From: Marinomonas ushuaiensis DSM 15871
GTDB taxonomy: Bacteria > Pseudomonadota > Gammaproteobacteria > Pseudomonadales > Marinomonadaceae
Direction: 5' to 3'
DNA length: 64,000 nt
Assembly (NCBI RefSeq): GCF_000521805.1
Contig: NZ_JAMB01000010.1
Location: 1-64,000 of the forward strand
Part shown: positions 62,728 through 64,000 of the stretch, piece after piece
Position numbering within the stretch: position 1 is the first letter of the stretch
Layout of the letters: every line of letters begins with the position of its first letter
The notes under the pieces: model-generated
Seen by the model: the letters and a program-made list of their open reading frames with translations, nothing else
Told to the model about the DNA's origin: nothing
Databases searched by the model: none
Position numbers and translations under genes: made by a program

Positions 62728-64000
62728 ATGTCTAATAACTATTTCAATACTTTGCCACTACGCGAGCAATTGGCTCAATTAGCAAAATGTCGCTTCATGG
62801 ACATTTCTGAATTCCCTGAAGGCGTTGATGCGCTTAAAGGCAAAAAAATTGTGGTTATTGGTTGTGGTGCTCAAGGTCTTAACCAAGGCTTGAACCTACG
62901 TGATTCAGGTCTAGACGTTTCTTACACATTGCGCGCTGCTGCGATTGCTGAAAAACGCCAATCTTGGAAAAACGCAACAGAAAACGGTTTTGTTGTTGGC
63001 ACTTACGACGAGCTTATTCCGACTGCTGACGTAGTATTGAACCTAACACCTGATAAGCAACACACTCCAGTTGTTAAAGAAATCATGCCTCTTATGAAAA
63101 AAGGCGCTTGCTTGTCATACTCTCACGGTTTCAACATCGTAGAAGAAGGCATGCAAATTCGCGAAGATTTAACAGTAATCATGGTTGCGCCTAAGTGCCC
63201 AGGTTCTGAAGTTCGTGCTGAATACGTTCGTGGTTTCGGTGTTCCAACGCTTATCGCTGTTCACGAAGACAATGATCCTAAAGGCGAAGGTCTTGCACTA
63301 GCAAAAGCGTACGCGGTTGGTACTGGCGGTCATAAAGCAGGCGTTCTAATGTCTTCTTTCATCGCGGAAGTAAAATCTGACCTTATGGGCGAGCAAACAA
63401 TCCTATGTGGTATGTTGCAAACGGGTTCTATCCTTTGTTTCGACAAAATGGTTGAAGAAGGCATCGACGCTGGTTACGCATCTCGTCTTATCCAATACGG
63501 TTGGGAAACAGTAACAGAAGCATTGAAATACGGCGGCGTGACTAACATGCTTGATCGTCTTTCTAACCCTGCTAAAATCAAAGCGTTTGACCTTTCTGAA
63601 GAACTTAAAGTGATCATGCGTCCTTTGTACAACAAACACCAAGACGACATCATCAGCGGTCACTTCTCTAAAACCATGATGGAAGACTGGGCAAATGACG
63701 ACGTTAACCTTTTAGGCTGGCGTGCAGAAACAGCAGAAACAAACTTCGAAAAAACACCTGCTGGTGATGTTGAGATTTCTGAACAAGAATTCTTCGACAA
63801 CGGTATCTTGATGGTGGCTATGGTTAAAGCCGGCGTTGAGCTTGCTTTCGAAACAATGACGGCTGCGGGTATCATTGCGGAATCTGCATACTACGAATCT
63901 CTACATGAAACACCACTTATCGCCAACACAATCGCTCGTAAGAAATTGTACGAAATGAACGCGACTATCTCTGATACAGCTGAGTACGGTTGTTACCTTT
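62728..64000 (+). CDS. ilvC: Ketol-acid reductoisomerase (3' end beyond window)
   Basis: The first 424 codons from ATG 62728 ([19 protein letters not shown]) are present; the window ends before the stop. NADPH site [39 protein letters not shown], and the repeated C-terminal knotted domains mark the long class II enzyme (E. coli type, about 490 residues). Converts acetolactate/acetohydroxybutyrate to dihydroxy acids for valine/isoleucine synthesis. Divergent from ilvY. Confidence 0.96.
   Translation, partial: MSNNYFNTLPLREQLAQLAKCRFMDISEFPEGVDALKGKKIVVIGCGAQGLNQGLNLRDSGLDVSYTLRAAAIAEKRQSWKNATENGFVVGTYDELIPTADVVLNLTPDKQHTPVVKEIMPLMKKGACLSYSHGFNIVEEGMQIREDLTVIMVAPKCPGSEVRAEYVRGFGVPTLIAVHEDNDPKGEGLALAKAYAVGTGGHKAGVLMSSFIAEVKSDLMGEQTILCGMLQTGSILCFDKMVEEGIDAGYASRLIQYGWETVTEALKYGGVTNMLDRLSNPAKIKAFDLSEELKVIMRPLYNKHQDDIISGHFSKTMMEDWANDDVNLLGWRAETAETNFEKTPAGDVEISEQEFFDNGILMVAMVKAGVELAFETMTAAGIIAESAYYESLHETPLIANTIARKKLYEMNATISDTAEYGCYL

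Overview
The window reads as a chromosomal segment of a marine gammaproteobacterium of the Oceanospirillales, most like Marinomonas. This rests on the moderately low G+C, on gene orders shared with Pseudomonas and its relatives (ffh-rpsP-rimM-trmD-rplS-dsbC-hom-thrC-recJ; HAD phosphatase-rppH-ptsP-lgt; fdxA-mutS-pncC-recA), and on flgP/flgT-type flagellar ring genes. The genus is inferred from memory of these families, not from a search. I see no prophage, insertion sequence, CRISPR array or biosynthetic cluster.

Layout. 1-676: tRNA array Asn-Pro-His-Lys / Asn-Pro-Lys made by tandem duplication. 763-860: 7-base satellite, then a C-poor stretch and a lone tRNA-Tyr. 1195-4955 (minus): compact cluster flgP-flgT-zapB-outer membrane protein-small membrane protein-ProQ-domain protein. 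5359-12396: SOS-controlled dinB, a kinase, an esterase, mscS, greB, a Nudix hydrolase and corB. 12479-20613: ypjD, ffh, the rpsP operon, dsbC and threonine synthesis. 20701-28708: rsmE, a diguanylate cyclase, recJ, folD, ygfB-pepP-ubiI-like. 28877-33670: HDOD protein and an iron(III) ABC importer. 33859-39617: rlmI, HAD phosphatase, rppH, ptsP, lgt. 39976-46116: unknown protein, Lrp regulator, Gate-domain membrane protein, thyA/folA, degenerate GGDEF protein, rlmJ. 46245-54735: ilvD, EAL-HDOD protein, fdxA, mutS, pncC, recA. 55028-59577: diguanylate cyclase, fused PP2C phosphatase/kinase, FNT-family channel and cyanase. 60192-64000: second iron-binding protein, SEC-C protein, ilvY and the start of ilvC (cut by the window edge).

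Themes. Most genes are housekeeping. Two LexA operators (before dinB and recA) mark the SOS regulon. Five proteins belong to c-di-GMP/HDOD signalling: two intact GGDEF cyclases, one degenerate GGDEF protein, one EAL-HDOD protein with ELL for EAL, and one HDOD-only protein. Nitrogen scavenging is represented by cyanase plus an FNT channel behind a well-matched sigma-54 promoter with an upstream dyad; the cyanase reading frame is broken near its start in this sequence. Iron uptake has a full FbpABC-type operon and an orphan paralogue of its binding protein about 30 kb away.

Most worth a second look: the cyanase-FNT-kinase/phosphatase neighbourhood with its frameshift, the ProQ-domain protein with a long coiled-coil N-terminus in a flagellar/division cluster, the tRNA array that seems to continue upstream, several simple-sequence repeats at gene borders, an orphan terminator suggesting a small RNA at 49.5-49.87 kb, and a 32-base palindrome after ilvD.
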